A stretch of DNA of 64,000 nucleotides from Bacteroidetes bacterium OLB12 (GTDB taxonomy: Bacteria; Bacteroidota; Bacteroidia; Cytophagales; Cyclobacteriaceae). The DNA lies in assembly GCA_001567185.1 (NCBI GenBank), contig LNFR01000110.1:1-64000 (forward strand), given 5' to 3'. The translations under genes and the position numbers were made by a program. Below, piece after piece: positions 45,854 through 55,035 of the stretch (its first letter is position 1; every line of letters begins with the position of its first letter). The notes beneath the pieces were generated by a model. It saw only the letters and a list, made by a program, of their open reading frames with translations, had not been told where the DNA came from and searched no databases.

Positions 45854-47055
45854 GATGGATCGGGTTGTGCCGGGGTAACGGCAGGGTTTTCCTGGCGTGA
45901 GGATATCAGGCCAAATGTCATTATTAAACTGGTGGCAAGAATTACAAAGAACAATAAGCTGTTTTCGATGGCAGAAATTTTTTGGTTTTCCGGAATACTG
46001 AAAAACAACAGGATGCTGATAAGCCCCCGGGGCGCGAGAAAATATTCGGCTGCACCCGCTTGCCGAACAAAAAATTTCATATAGAGAATTCTTACGGCAT
46101 AAATAACAACTACCACAACACCCCCGTTTATCAATACCGAAAGGTGCTGCAGCGAGGCAACATCTAATGTAAATCCAAAGATCAGGAAGAAGAAAGTACG
46201 CACAATAAAGGCGCTTTCGCCACTTAGCTGATTTAATTGATGAAAGTCTTTATAAAAGTTATCGTATTTAAAAATGGTTTTAAACCAGGGTACCCGTATC
46301 CAGTGCAGGTTATTCAGAAACAACCCGAACGCCAATACAATTACCAACGTGGGCAGGTGGTAGTATTTTCCAATGGCATAAACCAGAATCAGCACGGCAA
46401 TAATCAGGAAGAATTTAAGATGATGGGTAATTCGCTTTAGCAGGTAAAGCAGAACCAGGCAAAACGCAGCGGATAATATCAGGATAAGAATCGTTTGCCA
46501 TCCCAGCCGTACAAAAGACATGGCATTGACGGTACTGTTGGCAATCAAAAAATTGAAAAGGATAACGCCAAAAATATCCGACAAGGAAGATTCATAAACG
46601 ATAAAATCCTTGCGGTTGCCGGGTAAGGTGGAGGCAGATGGAATTGCAATGGCGGAACTAATCACACCGAGTGGTACCGCATTTAAGAAACAGGTGCGCA
46701 AATCTGCTCCCGTAAGGTATTGATAAAAAAGTGCGATGCCGGTTGTAGTAATAATCAGAATGAAAAGAGCGGAGCCAAGTGATCGTTTTATTAGTCCCAG
46801 TTTTTCGCGTTCTAGTTTAAGTTCCAGGGCGCCTTCTAAAACAATTAAGATCAACCCAATGGTGCCTACCAGGGGTAAAATGGCTTCAAAATTGGGTACG
46901 GGCAACTCCAGCCAGGTAGCCAGGTAGCGCAGTCCAATGCCGCTAAGCAACAACAGAATTACCGATGGGATTTTAAATTGCCGGGCAATCAAATCGAACA
47001 GGTAGCTGAAGATAACCAGCCCGCAAAGCACCATAAGAGTTACTTCAACCGACAT
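45850..47055 (-). CDS. Cation:proton antiporter (CPA-type)
   Basis: This 401-aa inner-membrane antiporter has about 12 helices. Family features are LIVLEGALELKLER early (Glu-containing helix 3 region), AVPLGVISSAIAIPSASTLPGNR, with the unwound-helix region, and ESSLSDIFGVILFNF with an ion-binding Asp. Start ATG 47055 (MSVEVTLMVLCGLVIF) is preferred to an ATG at 47118, since it opens the first helix. The ATGA overlap couples it to the E1 fusion gene downstream. Confidence 0.85.
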   Translation of the reverse strand: MSVEVTLMVLCGLVIFSYLFDLIARQFKIPSVILLLLSGIGLRYLATWLELPVPNFEAILPLVGTIGLILIVLEGALELKLEREKLGLIKRSLGSALFILIITTTGIALFYQYLTGADLRTCFLNAVPLGVISSAIAIPSASTLPGNRKDFIVYESSLSDIFGVILFNFLIANSTVNAMSFVRLGWQTILILILSAAFCLVLLYLLKRITHHLKFFLIIAVLILVYAIGKYYHLPTLVIVLAFGLFLNNLHWIRVPWFKTIFKYDNFYKDFHQLNQLSGESAFIVRTFFFLIFGFTLDVASLQHLSVLINGGVVVVVIYAVRILYMKFFVRQAGAAEYFLAPRGLISILLFFSIPENQKISAIENSLLFFVILATSLIMTFGLISSRQENPAVTPAQPDPS

Positions 47056-47127
47056 ACAGGTAAGGATGCGTGGCGCTAAAATATAGAAAAAACCGTGCGC
47101 CCACCTATCTTGCATCAAAATCTGATA

Positions 47128-48369
47128 ATGATACCCTACACTGCGTTTACGCTCGACAACGGATTACAGGTAATTGTGCATGAGGATAGTTCGGTGCAGA
47201 TAGCTGTAATGAATATTTTGTACGATGTGGGCTCGCGCGATGAGAAACCCGACAAGACGGGGTTTGCACATTTATTTGAACACTTAATGTTTGGCGGATC
47301 GGCCAACATTCCATCGTATGACGAACCCCTGCAGGTAGTGGGTGGCGAAAATAATGCATTTACCAATACCGATATTACTAACTATTACCTTACCCTGCCC
47401 GCCTCCAACCTCGAAACCGGTTTTTGGTTAGAGAGCGATCGCATGCTGAGTTTATCGTTCGACCCCCAGGTATTGGAAGTACAACGCAAAGTGGTGATTG
47501 AGGAATTTAAACAACGGTACCTCAATCAACCCTATGGTGATGTTTGGCTAAAACTAAGACCCCTGGCATATACCCAACATCCGTATCAATGGGCTACCAT
47601 AGGAAAGGAAATCAGTCATATTGAAAATGCCACCTTGCAGGATGTAAAAGATTTTTTCTACACACATTATATTCCCAGCAATGCCATCCTGGTGGTAGCA
47701 GGAAACGTAACCGTAGCACAGGTTAAAGCATTATCAGAAAAATGGTTTGCTCCTATTCCTGCTGGAATAAAACCAAAGCGAACTTTGGTGGCCGAGCCAA
47801 AGCAAACGCAGAAGCGCACCGAAAAAATTACAGCAAAAGTTCCGGCTCATGCACTGTATAAAAGTTATCACATGCCGGGTCGGTTCGATACAGGGTTTCA
47901 TGCAGCTGATTTGATGAGCGATGTTTTGGGGCGTGGCCACTCCAGCCGGTTGTATAATCAGTTAGTAAAGGAGCAGGAGATTTTCACGTCTGTTTCTTCT
48001 TTTACAATGGGCACCATCGATCCGGGATTGATTGTGGTGAGCGGCCGCATAAAGCCGGGCATACCAATTGAAGAAGCAGAAAGCGCGGTAGATACGATTA
48101 TCCGGGAGTTAGTATCACAAGGAGCAACCAACGAAGAATTAACCAAGGCCAGGAACCAGGCACTTACTACTATCGAATTTGAGAAGGTGGAAGTAATAAA
48201 TAGGGCCATGAACCTGGCCTTTGCAACTTTGTCGGGCGATGTAGATTCTGTAAATCAGGAGAGCGAAAAAATTGCACGCGTAAGCGCAGAAGACATTCAG
48301 CAGGCAGCAGCGGAAATATTACGCCCTGAAAATTCAAGCACATTATATTATTGTGCCGAAGGTATTTGA
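47128..48369 (+). CDS. M16 family metallopeptidase
   Basis: This 413-aa zinc peptidase of the pitrilysin family has the inverted zinc motif HLFEH (H48, E51, H52) and the distal glutamate-containing VVIEEFKQRYLNQPYGDVW. It has the two-domain layout with a C-terminal homologous half. No signal peptide is seen. Processing-protease-like members act in maturation of exported or mitochondrial-type substrates; the target here is unknown. Start ATG 47128 is chosen because it starts the usual IPYTAFTLDNGLQVIVHED. Confidence 0.9.
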   Translation: MIPYTAFTLDNGLQVIVHEDSSVQIAVMNILYDVGSRDEKPDKTGFAHLFEHLMFGGSANIPSYDEPLQVVGGENNAFTNTDITNYYLTLPASNLETGFWLESDRMLSLSFDPQVLEVQRKVVIEEFKQRYLNQPYGDVWLKLRPLAYTQHPYQWATIGKEISHIENATLQDVKDFFYTHYIPSNAILVVAGNVTVAQVKALSEKWFAPIPAGIKPKRTLVAEPKQTQKRTEKITAKVPAHALYKSYHMPGRFDTGFHAADLMSDVLGRGHSSRLYNQLVKEQEIFTSVSSFTMGTIDPGLIVVSGRIKPGIPIEEAESAVDTIIRELVSQGATNEELTKARNQALTTIEFEKVEVINRAMNLAFATLSGDVDSVNQESEKIARVSAEDIQQAAAEILRPENSSTLYYCAEGI

Positions 48370-48375
48370 GGTTTA

Positions 48376-50046
48376 TTAATTCAGGGGAAGAGTTACGGTA
48401 AACTCGGCACCTTCGCCAACGGTTGATTGCACACTAATGCTGCCATCGAGTTTATCGAGCGTTTCCTTTACAATGTACAAACCCAGGCCAGAGCCTTCGC
48501 TGGATTCGGACGCACGATAAAACATATCAAAAATGCGGGAGTGATGTTCTTTTGAAATACCGGTACCATTGTCTTTCACTGTTATCAGAACATGATCGTC
48601 TTTTTTTATTGCACTGATTAGTATAAACGGATCGGGCTGATCGAACTGGTGGTATTTGTACGCGTTTGAAACCAGGTTGTTGATAATAACTTTTAACCGG
48701 TTGGGGTCTGTTAAGATTTCAAGCGTGGGATCGATCTGTATTTCAATACGTATCTTTTTGTTTACAACCGAATAGGCGAGGGTTTGCAGAACCTCGCGCG
48801 CCATGGCTTCAAGGTTAACAGGCGCCAGTGCCAGACCAAGCCGGGTATTGCGCGAGTAGTCCGTTACTTCTTTTATAAATCCCTCCATGGTTTTTATCCG
48901 GTCTTTCATCATCTGAAGAAATAAACCCACCTCTTCCGGTTTGTCTGTCTTTTCTGAAAGATGGATAAGCCCCAGTAAGGAACTGAGTGGCGCGCGCATA
49001 TCATGACTGGCACTATACACAAACCTGTCAAGTTCTTCGTTGGTTTTGGCTAATTGTTCATTCTTTAGCGCAAGCTCGGCTTCATTCCTTTTTCGGCTAT
49101 CAATATCGATGAGTGTGCCTACTAATACTGTGTTGCCATTTTCATCTTGTTTAAATACACCACTATCCTGAAACCATTTATAAACTCCGTTTTTATTTAG
49201 AAACCGGATCTCATTTTGATAGGATTTTTGTAATGCCATGTGTTCGTTAATGAGCTGTTGCGTGCGGGTTTTGTCTTCGGGGTAAACCATTTGTGAAAAA
49301 TCTTCACGCTTCAGGTTGTTCAACTCATGATCTTCGTAACCCAGTAATCGCTTCCAGTCAGAACTTACATAAATTGTATTTTGGGCTAATTTCCATTCGT
49401 ACACACCTGCCTTGGTACCGTGCAGGGCCATTAAAAATCGTTCTTCACTTTTTTTCAGGTCGGTTGATGCCTGAACCAGGCTTTGCTCTACTTCCCGGTT
49501 ACGATTTATCAGGAAGTACACCACAAATCCTCCGGACAGGATGCCGATAATAAGGTTCGAAATAAAATTCATCCTTACCATGTGGGGTTCATAGCTGGGT
49601 GGTGGAATAATATTTAAGTCAGTATAGAAGGCAATCAGAGCCAGGGGAATAGGCAGCAAAGCGAAGGCAATACTTAAAAACCGGTTGTAGTAATTGAAAA
49701 GAATTAACCCAATTACCGAGCACGGCACGAAATAGAAGAATACTCCTCCATAGGGATGATCTACATCGGCAAAAATGAAAATCAGAATGTTGATGAAAAG
49801 CAGTTGTATAAGTGTGGCGGCAGTGTACTTTCCGCTGCGGTTTAATAAAAACGAAACAAGGCCCCCCAGGATGGTCAAGATGTAATACGGAAAAAATACA
49901 GTAACCCCATTGAGCCCGTCCAGAATGATATAGTAAGCACCTATTGCCAGAATAATACCCGCAAACTGACTGCGCAACATCGCATACTTAAAATCCGTAC
50001 GCGATGGAATTATCTTCTTACCGATCAGAAAATCGCGGAAGCTCAT
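48376..50046 (-). CDS. PAS-domain sensor histidine kinase
   Basis: This 556-aa membrane kinase has six hydrophobic segments within the first 190 residues, then a PAS/PAC domain (EERFLMALHGTKAGVYEWKL and VLVGTLIDIDSRKRN), a coiled coil and a HisKA helix with the phospho-acceptor in YSASHDMRAPLSSLLGLIHL. The HATPase domain has NLVSNAYKYHQF, VKDNGTGISKEH and EGSGLGLYIVKETL. No response regulator is adjacent, so it is an orphan sensor. It is convergent with the M16 gene (6-base gap). Confidence 0.92.
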   Translation of the reverse strand: MSFRDFLIGKKIIPSRTDFKYAMLRSQFAGIILAIGAYYIILDGLNGVTVFFPYYILTILGGLVSFLLNRSGKYTAATLIQLLFINILIFIFADVDHPYGGVFFYFVPCSVIGLILFNYYNRFLSIAFALLPIPLALIAFYTDLNIIPPPSYEPHMVRMNFISNLIIGILSGGFVVYFLINRNREVEQSLVQASTDLKKSEERFLMALHGTKAGVYEWKLAQNTIYVSSDWKRLLGYEDHELNNLKREDFSQMVYPEDKTRTQQLINEHMALQKSYQNEIRFLNKNGVYKWFQDSGVFKQDENGNTVLVGTLIDIDSRKRNEAELALKNEQLAKTNEELDRFVYSASHDMRAPLSSLLGLIHLSEKTDKPEEVGLFLQMMKDRIKTMEGFIKEVTDYSRNTRLGLALAPVNLEAMAREVLQTLAYSVVNKKIRIEIQIDPTLEILTDPNRLKVIINNLVSNAYKYHQFDQPDPFILISAIKKDDHVLITVKDNGTGISKEHHSRIFDMFYRASESSEGSGLGLYIVKETLDKLDGSISVQSTVGEGAEFTVTLPLN

Positions 50047-50094
50047 GTGTTTAGTTTCCTTAAATATAAACTGTTATAATGATGAGCCAACTAT

Positions 50095-50102
50095 TACCTT
50101 TG
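50095..50102 (+). promoter_or_regulatory. -7 promoter box of ispF
   Basis: TACCTTTG fits TAnnTTTG exactly. It lies within the longest in-frame reading of ispF, 15 bases before ATG 50118, which supports that start. A -33 TTTG at the right spacing is not clear. Confidence 0.55.
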
Positions 50103-50117
50103 AAGAAAAGTAGTATT

Positions 50118-50600
50118 ATGAAATTTAGAGTTGGGCTGGGGTTTGATGTACACGCGTTGGAAGCCGGCAGGGAGTTTTACCTGGGTGGAATAAAACTACC
50201 GGCCAATCGGGGTGCAGTAGGCCATAGCGATGCCGATGTATTGATACATGCTATTTGCGATGCGTTATTAGGTGCAGCCAATTTGCGTGATATTGGTCAT
50301 CACTATTCTAACAAAGACCCGCGCTGGCGCGGAATGGATAGCAAGTTTTTTTTAAAGGATGTAACCCGCATGCTAACAGAGCGAGGATGGGAAATTGAAA
50401 ACGTAGATTGTACGGTTTGCCTTGAGGCCCCGAAAGTAAACCCGCACATTGATGAAATGAAAAAAGTGCTGGCTGTTCTTATGAATATCTCAGAAGAAGA
50501 TGTTTCCATAAAAGCCACAACCAATGAACGATTAGGTTATGTAGGCCGCGAAGAAGGTGTGAATGCCATGGCCGTGGCCTTAATCCGGAAAGAACATTAA
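50118..50600 (+). CDS. ispF: 2-C-methyl-D-erythritol 2,4-cyclodiphosphate synthase
   Basis: This enzyme makes the cyclodiphosphate intermediate in the MEP route to isoprenoids. From ATG 50118 it is 160 aa, with the metal ligands in GLGFDVHALEAG and HSDADVLIHAICDALLGA (D8/H10 and H42 by count), and the C-terminal KATTNERLGYVGREEGVNAMA. Length is normal. The last 4 bases overlap the convergent AI-2E family gene. Confidence 0.95.
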   Translation: MKFRVGLGFDVHALEAGREFYLGGIKLPANRGAVGHSDADVLIHAICDALLGAANLRDIGHHYSNKDPRWRGMDSKFFLKDVTRMLTERGWEIENVDCTVCLEAPKVNPHIDEMKKVLAVLMNISEEDVSIKATTNERLGYVGREEGVNAMAVALIRKEH

Positions 50601-51637
50601 CCCCCCAGAATTATTGCAAGCGTTTTAAGGTCTGGGCTACGGTCGGCAATTAATTTAAGAATCCCCAGGAAGGGAATAAACAAGATCATTCCGGAAACTC
50701 CCCACAGCAATCCACCGGCTACAATTGCCAGAATAGTTACCAGTGCATTTAATTTTAGCTTACTGCTTACGGCTAATGGAAAAATAAGGTTAGCCTCCAG
50801 GTATTGAACAATTGCAAACACGCCAATAACACCAAGCGGATACCAAATGGAACTATAGGTGATCCAGGCAAAAGATACCGGCAACAGCGAAGCCACTAAA
50901 ATTCCAACGTATGGGATAAACGTGAGTATGGAGGCAATAAACCCAAAAAGGAACGGGTGCGGAATGCCTAACAACCAAAGCCCAAGACTGTTTAAAATTC
51001 CAACAATCAAATAGACCAGCGCCATTCCCTTAATAAAACTGTAGTACGATTGGATGCTGAGTTTAACAATTTCACGAATGCGATCACGGCCTTCTTGCGG
51101 AAAGATGCGGTACAGTACCTCCATCCATTTATTTCGATAAAAGAGAATCATAACAGAATAAACCGGTATTAGGATAAACAAAACTGAACCCACAGCCGAT
51201 GCGGCAATTGTATTTTTAATAAATGTCATAATACCAGCGCCCGAAGAATTTAAAGCCTGGTTCAGCCACGCTTCCTGTTTGGTGCGCTGTATGTTCAAGC
51301 TATCGGTTAGCCATTCGCTGGCCGTTGCTATTGCCTCCGCAAGTTTGGGTTCAAGCGTTGGCCATTCGGTAAGAAAAGAGCTAAATTGAAAGACAAGCAA
51401 AAGAACCACCAATCCGAAAAGAATGGTAAGCGCGCTTATACTTACTGCAATGGCCGCCATGCGGCTAAACCGATGCCGCTCTAACCAGCCACAAATGGGA
51501 TACAAGATGCAACTTATAAGTAAGGCAAACGAAAGCGGAACAAACAGCGTGCGTCCGAAATACAAAATTGCAGAGATAAAAAAGAGGTATTGAAGAATAA
51601 CCAGGTAGCGATTGGCAGAAGACTTTAGTTTTAGCAT
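50597..51637 (-). CDS. AI-2E family transporter
   Basis: This 346-aa inner-membrane protein has about eight helices, with the family pattern FVPLSFALLISCILYPICGWL at the N-terminus and IPHPFLFGFIASILTFIPYVGI, which includes the conserved LTFIPYVG, in the C-terminal half. Family members include putative AI-2 exporters and Na+(Li+)/H+ antiporters; the function is not certain. It is a single-gene unit. Confidence 0.88.
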   Translation of the reverse strand: MLKLKSSANRYLVILQYLFFISAILYFGRTLFVPLSFALLISCILYPICGWLERHRFSRMAAIAVSISALTILFGLVVLLLVFQFSSFLTEWPTLEPKLAEAIATASEWLTDSLNIQRTKQEAWLNQALNSSGAGIMTFIKNTIAASAVGSVLFILIPVYSVMILFYRNKWMEVLYRIFPQEGRDRIREIVKLSIQSYYSFIKGMALVYLIVGILNSLGLWLLGIPHPFLFGFIASILTFIPYVGILVASLLPVSFAWITYSSIWYPLGVIGVFAIVQYLEANLIFPLAVSSKLKLNALVTILAIVAGGLLWGVSGMILFIPFLGILKLIADRSPDLKTLAIILGG

Positions 51638-51713
51638 AACTTCGTTGAATGATAAACAGGTGTTTTAAAGATAGTGGTTCAAACCTTATATTACTTACAA
51701 ATCGACATGACTT

Positions 51714-52388
51714 ATGTCAGTAGCGGATAAAGTGAAAATCATTACCACAGCCGATGGTTCCCACTCCCTTCTAAATGAAACCCTGCACGAAACATACCAC
51801 TCGCGCCACGGTGCCATGCAGGAGTCGGAATATGTTTTTATTGAACAGGGTTTGCGTTACTGGCTTTCGCACAACAATCAGCATATACTGAATATTCTGG
51901 AAGTAGGATTGGGCACCGCACTGAATGCCTGGCTTACCTTCCGTTTACCGGAAGTACAAACAAGGAAGGTTAACTATGTAGCAGTCGAAAAATTTCCGCT
52001 GCCACCGCCCGTATGGCAACAACTTAACTATGCAGCAACCGATCGAGAATTATTTGAGAGAATTCATGCCCTTTCGTGGAACGAGTGGCAACCCGTAACA
52101 GCACAGGCAACCCTATTCAAAAGCGAAGGCGCGTTGCAGGAACTGGACTTGCCACCGCTTGAGTTTAATTTAATATACTTTGACGCCTTTGCGCCCAACA
52201 AACAACCCGAAATGTGGACTCATGATGTGTTGCGCAAGGTTGTTGTAAAACTGCAACCCGGTGGCGTGTTTGTAACCTACTGTGCGAAAGGCCAGCTTAA
52301 GCGCGACCTGAAGGCCCTGGGGTTGGAGGTACAAAGCCTGCCTGGCCCGCCCGGCAAACGCGAAATGATTCGGGCCATCAAACTATAG
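51714..52388 (+). CDS. mnmD: tRNA 5-methylaminomethyl-2-thiouridine methyltransferase MnmD
   Basis: This 224-aa SAM-dependent enzyme corresponds to the MnmC N-domain (DUF752/MnmD). It completes mnm5s2U34 in tRNA. Visible are ILEVGLGTALNAWLTF (SAM site), the family FDAFAPNKQPEMWTHDVLRKV and GGVFVTYCAKGQLKRDLKALG. It has no FAD domain, as in the stand-alone MnmD proteins. Length is normal. Confidence 0.92.
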   Translation: MSVADKVKIITTADGSHSLLNETLHETYHSRHGAMQESEYVFIEQGLRYWLSHNNQHILNILEVGLGTALNAWLTFRLPEVQTRKVNYVAVEKFPLPPPVWQQLNYAATDRELFERIHALSWNEWQPVTAQATLFKSEGALQELDLPPLEFNLIYFDAFAPNKQPEMWTHDVLRKVVVKLQPGGVFVTYCAKGQLKRDLKALGLEVQSLPGPPGKREMIRAIKL

Positions 52389-52448
52389 CTTTACCTGTTC
52401 TTCATCGCTGCAAAGTTTTTAACTTTGCACCTTTAAAAAAAGAAACTG

Positions 52449-53326
52449 GTGAGCAAGCTTGTTAAAATCGGTACCGTGCAGATGACGTGTACCACAGAAC
52501 CTAAGGAAAACCTGGCGAAAGCATCGAACGCATTCGCGAAGCAGCGAAGAAAGGCGCGCAGATCGTTTGCCTGCAAGAGCTTTTTACCTCGCTCTACTTT
52601 TGCGATGTTGAGGATTATGAAAATTTTAAACTAGCTGAGCCCATTCCGGGGCCATCCACCGAATCGCTTGCTGCTGTAGCAAAAGAATTAGGCGTGGTAA
52701 TCATTGCCTCGTTATTTGAAAAACGAACCGAAGGGTTATACCACAACACCACGGCTGTAATTGATGCCGATGGTAAATACCTGGGCAAGTATCGCAAAAT
52801 GCACATCCCGGACGACCCGGCTTATTACGAGAAATTTTATTTTACACCGGGCGATCTTGGCTATAAAGTTTTCAAAACAAAATTTGCAACCGTAGGTATT
52901 CTCATTTGCTGGGATCAATGGTACCCGGAAGCATCGCGCATTACCGCGCTGATGGGAGCCGATGTATTATTTTATCCAACCGCCATCGGTTGGGCAACCA
53001 CACAAGATGAGGCTACCAATACCGAACAATACGGAGCATGGCAAACCATTCAGCGCAGCCATGCCGTAGCAAATGGCCTGCACGTAGTAAGCGTTAACCG
53101 CGTGGGCTTTGAGCAGGATGGCGCTATGAAATTCTGGGGCGGCTCATTCATTGCCAATCCACTTGGCACTATTTTATACCAGGCATCGCACGACAAGGAA
53201 GAAGTGAATGTGCTGGAACTGGATTTGAAAAAGACAGATCATGTGCGCACACACTGGCCCTTTCTGCGCGACAGAAGAATAGATTCCTACCAGCCCATTA
53301 CAAAACGATTTATTGACGAAGATTAG
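52449..53326 (+). CDS. aguB: N-carbamoylputrescine amidase, frameshifted
   Basis: The enzyme hydrolyses N-carbamoylputrescine to putrescine, the last step of agmatine breakdown. After repair it is about 292 aa of the carbon-nitrogen hydrolase fold. The catalytic triad is Glu in QIVCLQELFTSLYF, Lys in YRKMHIPDDPAYYE and Cys in GILICWDQWYPEASR. Start is GTG at 52449. The frame breaks near 52518-52525; EPKENLAK continues as IERIREAAKKG in another frame. aguA follows 74 bases downstream on the same strand. Confidence 0.9.
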
Positions 53327-53400
53327 TCAGTTGACAGTAAACAAAAAGCAAATGATAAAGGATTGTCAACAGGCAATAACTTTTTGTCAATTATTTTGAT

Positions 53401-54440
53401 ATGAAGACTCCAAAACAACTTGGGTATTATTTCCCTGCCGAATTTGCCAAACACACGGCTACGTGGTTAAGCTGGCCACACAAAGAAGCTTCGTGGCCGG
53501 GAAAAATTGAAACGATTTATCCACGATATGCCGAGTTTATTAAGCGCGTGGCCGAAGGTGAAACAGTAAACATCAATGTAGTGAATGAAGCGATGCGTGA
53601 AAAAGCAACGCGGCATTTAAACGAGGCCGGAGCAGACCTGCGCAACATCCAATTTTTTATTCATCCTACCAACGATGCGTGGTGCCGCGATCATGGGCCG
53701 GCATTCCTGATCAATCCAGCAACAAAAAAGAAAATGATTGTGGATTGGGGTTACAACGCCTGGGGCGATAAATATCCGCCATTTGATTTAGATGACGTAA
53801 TTCCCACCTTGATTGCCAACTACTATGGTATTCCCGTGGTAGAGCCGGGCATTGTCATGGAGGGGGGCTCGGTTGAGTTTAATGGAAGAGGAACATTGCT
53901 TACCACACGCGCCTGTTTGCTAAATCCAAACCGCAATCCGCAGCTTAATCAACAACAGATTGAAAAATACCTGGTTGATTATTATGGTGTGGATCACATC
54001 CTTTGGCTGGGCGATGGCATTATTGGCGATGATACGGATGGCCACATTGATGATCTGACACGTTTTTGTAAATGAAGATACGGTTGTCACGATTGTAGAG
54101 GAAAACAAAAACGATGAGAACTATCACATTCTTCAGGATAACCTGAAAGAATTAAAAACACTTCGTTTAGAAAGCGGTAAGCAGATGAATATTGTGGAGT
54201 TGCCCATGCCTTCGCCCGTTATTTATGAAGATCAACGATTACCAGCCTCGTATGCCAATTTTTTATATTGCGAATAAGTATGTGGTTGTTCCCACCTTTC
54301 GCGATAAGAATGACGACCGGGCGATAGACATTTTGCAATCGTGCTTTAACAACCGAAAGGTAATAGGCATTGATTCAACCGATATTATCTGGGGGTTGGG
54401 GTCATTCCATTGCTTAAGCCAGCAGGAGCCGGAGGTGTAG
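53401..54440 (+). CDS. aguA: Agmatine deiminase, frameshifted twice
   Basis: The enzyme turns agmatine into N-carbamoylputrescine, which AguB then uses. After repair it is about 345 aa. N-terminal YYFPAEFAKHTATWLSWPH and NDAWCRDHGPAFLI carry the substrate site, GIIGDDTDGHIDDLTRF has the catalytic His and Asp, and the nucleophilic Cys is in SFHCLSQQEP at the end. The breaks are in T runs: 54063-54067 (RF then VNEDTVVTIVEE) and 54259-54264 (LPASYANF then YIANKYVVVPTF). Each is corrected by removing one T. It is the partner of aguB. Confidence 0.92.
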
Positions 54441-54510
54441 TTGATTTTAGAGTAATAGAAGTTAAAATTTTTGCAGGCCGCCAGGCGTTACGCACAAATT
54501 CATTCGCACA

Positions 54511-55035
54511 TCAAACTCGTTTGTGTCTTCTATTTTTTTCTTCAGCTTCAAAAAGCGAAAGGCCTGCCTTCACACAATCTGCCCGACAAAGTTTTAAGAA
54601 CCGGTCGTAGTATCCTTTGCCATATCCAAGCCGATGTCCTGTTTTATCAAAAGCGAGCAGGGGCACTAACACCAAATCGATTTTTTCTATTTCTGTAGGA
54701 ATACCTTGTTTGGGTTCCGGAATGCCCCAGGCAGTTGTAACTAATTGATGCAAACCTTCGAAGTAAAAGTTTTCAAGTTCGTTGCTACGGCTGTCAGTTT
54801 TGGGAATGGAAATACGAATATGAGGAAACTCTCTTCGGATGCGATCGATTATCAGCCATGTATCCACCTCGCGCCTGCCGGTAATCGGAAGAAAGGTGTG
54901 TACAACTTTAATGAAGGAAAGGTCGATACCGGAAAAGAAGTGCTGATAAACTCTGAAATTATACTGGGCATAATCGGCTTCTGAAAGTGTAAGCCGTTTT
55001 TGCAGGTAGTGTTTCCGGAGTTCGTCTTTATTCAT
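54511..55035 (-). CDS. 5-formyltetrahydrofolate cyclo-ligase
   Basis: This 174-aa ATP-dependent enzyme recycles 5-formyl-THF to methenyl-THF. The C-terminal substrate and Mg-ATP motif GYGKGYYDRFLKLCR is clear, and it has LVLVPLLAFDKTGHRLG before it. The N-terminus KDELRKHYLQKRLTLSEA is normal for the family (ygfA/MTHFS). Its start overlaps the end of bshC by 8 bases. Confidence 0.92.
   Translation of the reverse strand: MNKDELRKHYLQKRLTLSEADYAQYNFRVYQHFFSGIDLSFIKVVHTFLPITGRREVDTWLIIDRIRREFPHIRISIPKTDSRSNELENFYFEGLHQLVTTAWGIPEPKQGIPTEIEKIDLVLVPLLAFDKTGHRLGYGKGYYDRFLKLCRADCVKAGLSLFEAEEKNRRHKRV

Noticed and set aside
45842..46084. Plus-strand frame over the antiporter end
   Set aside because: It is antisense to a well supported membrane protein gene and has no recognisable features.
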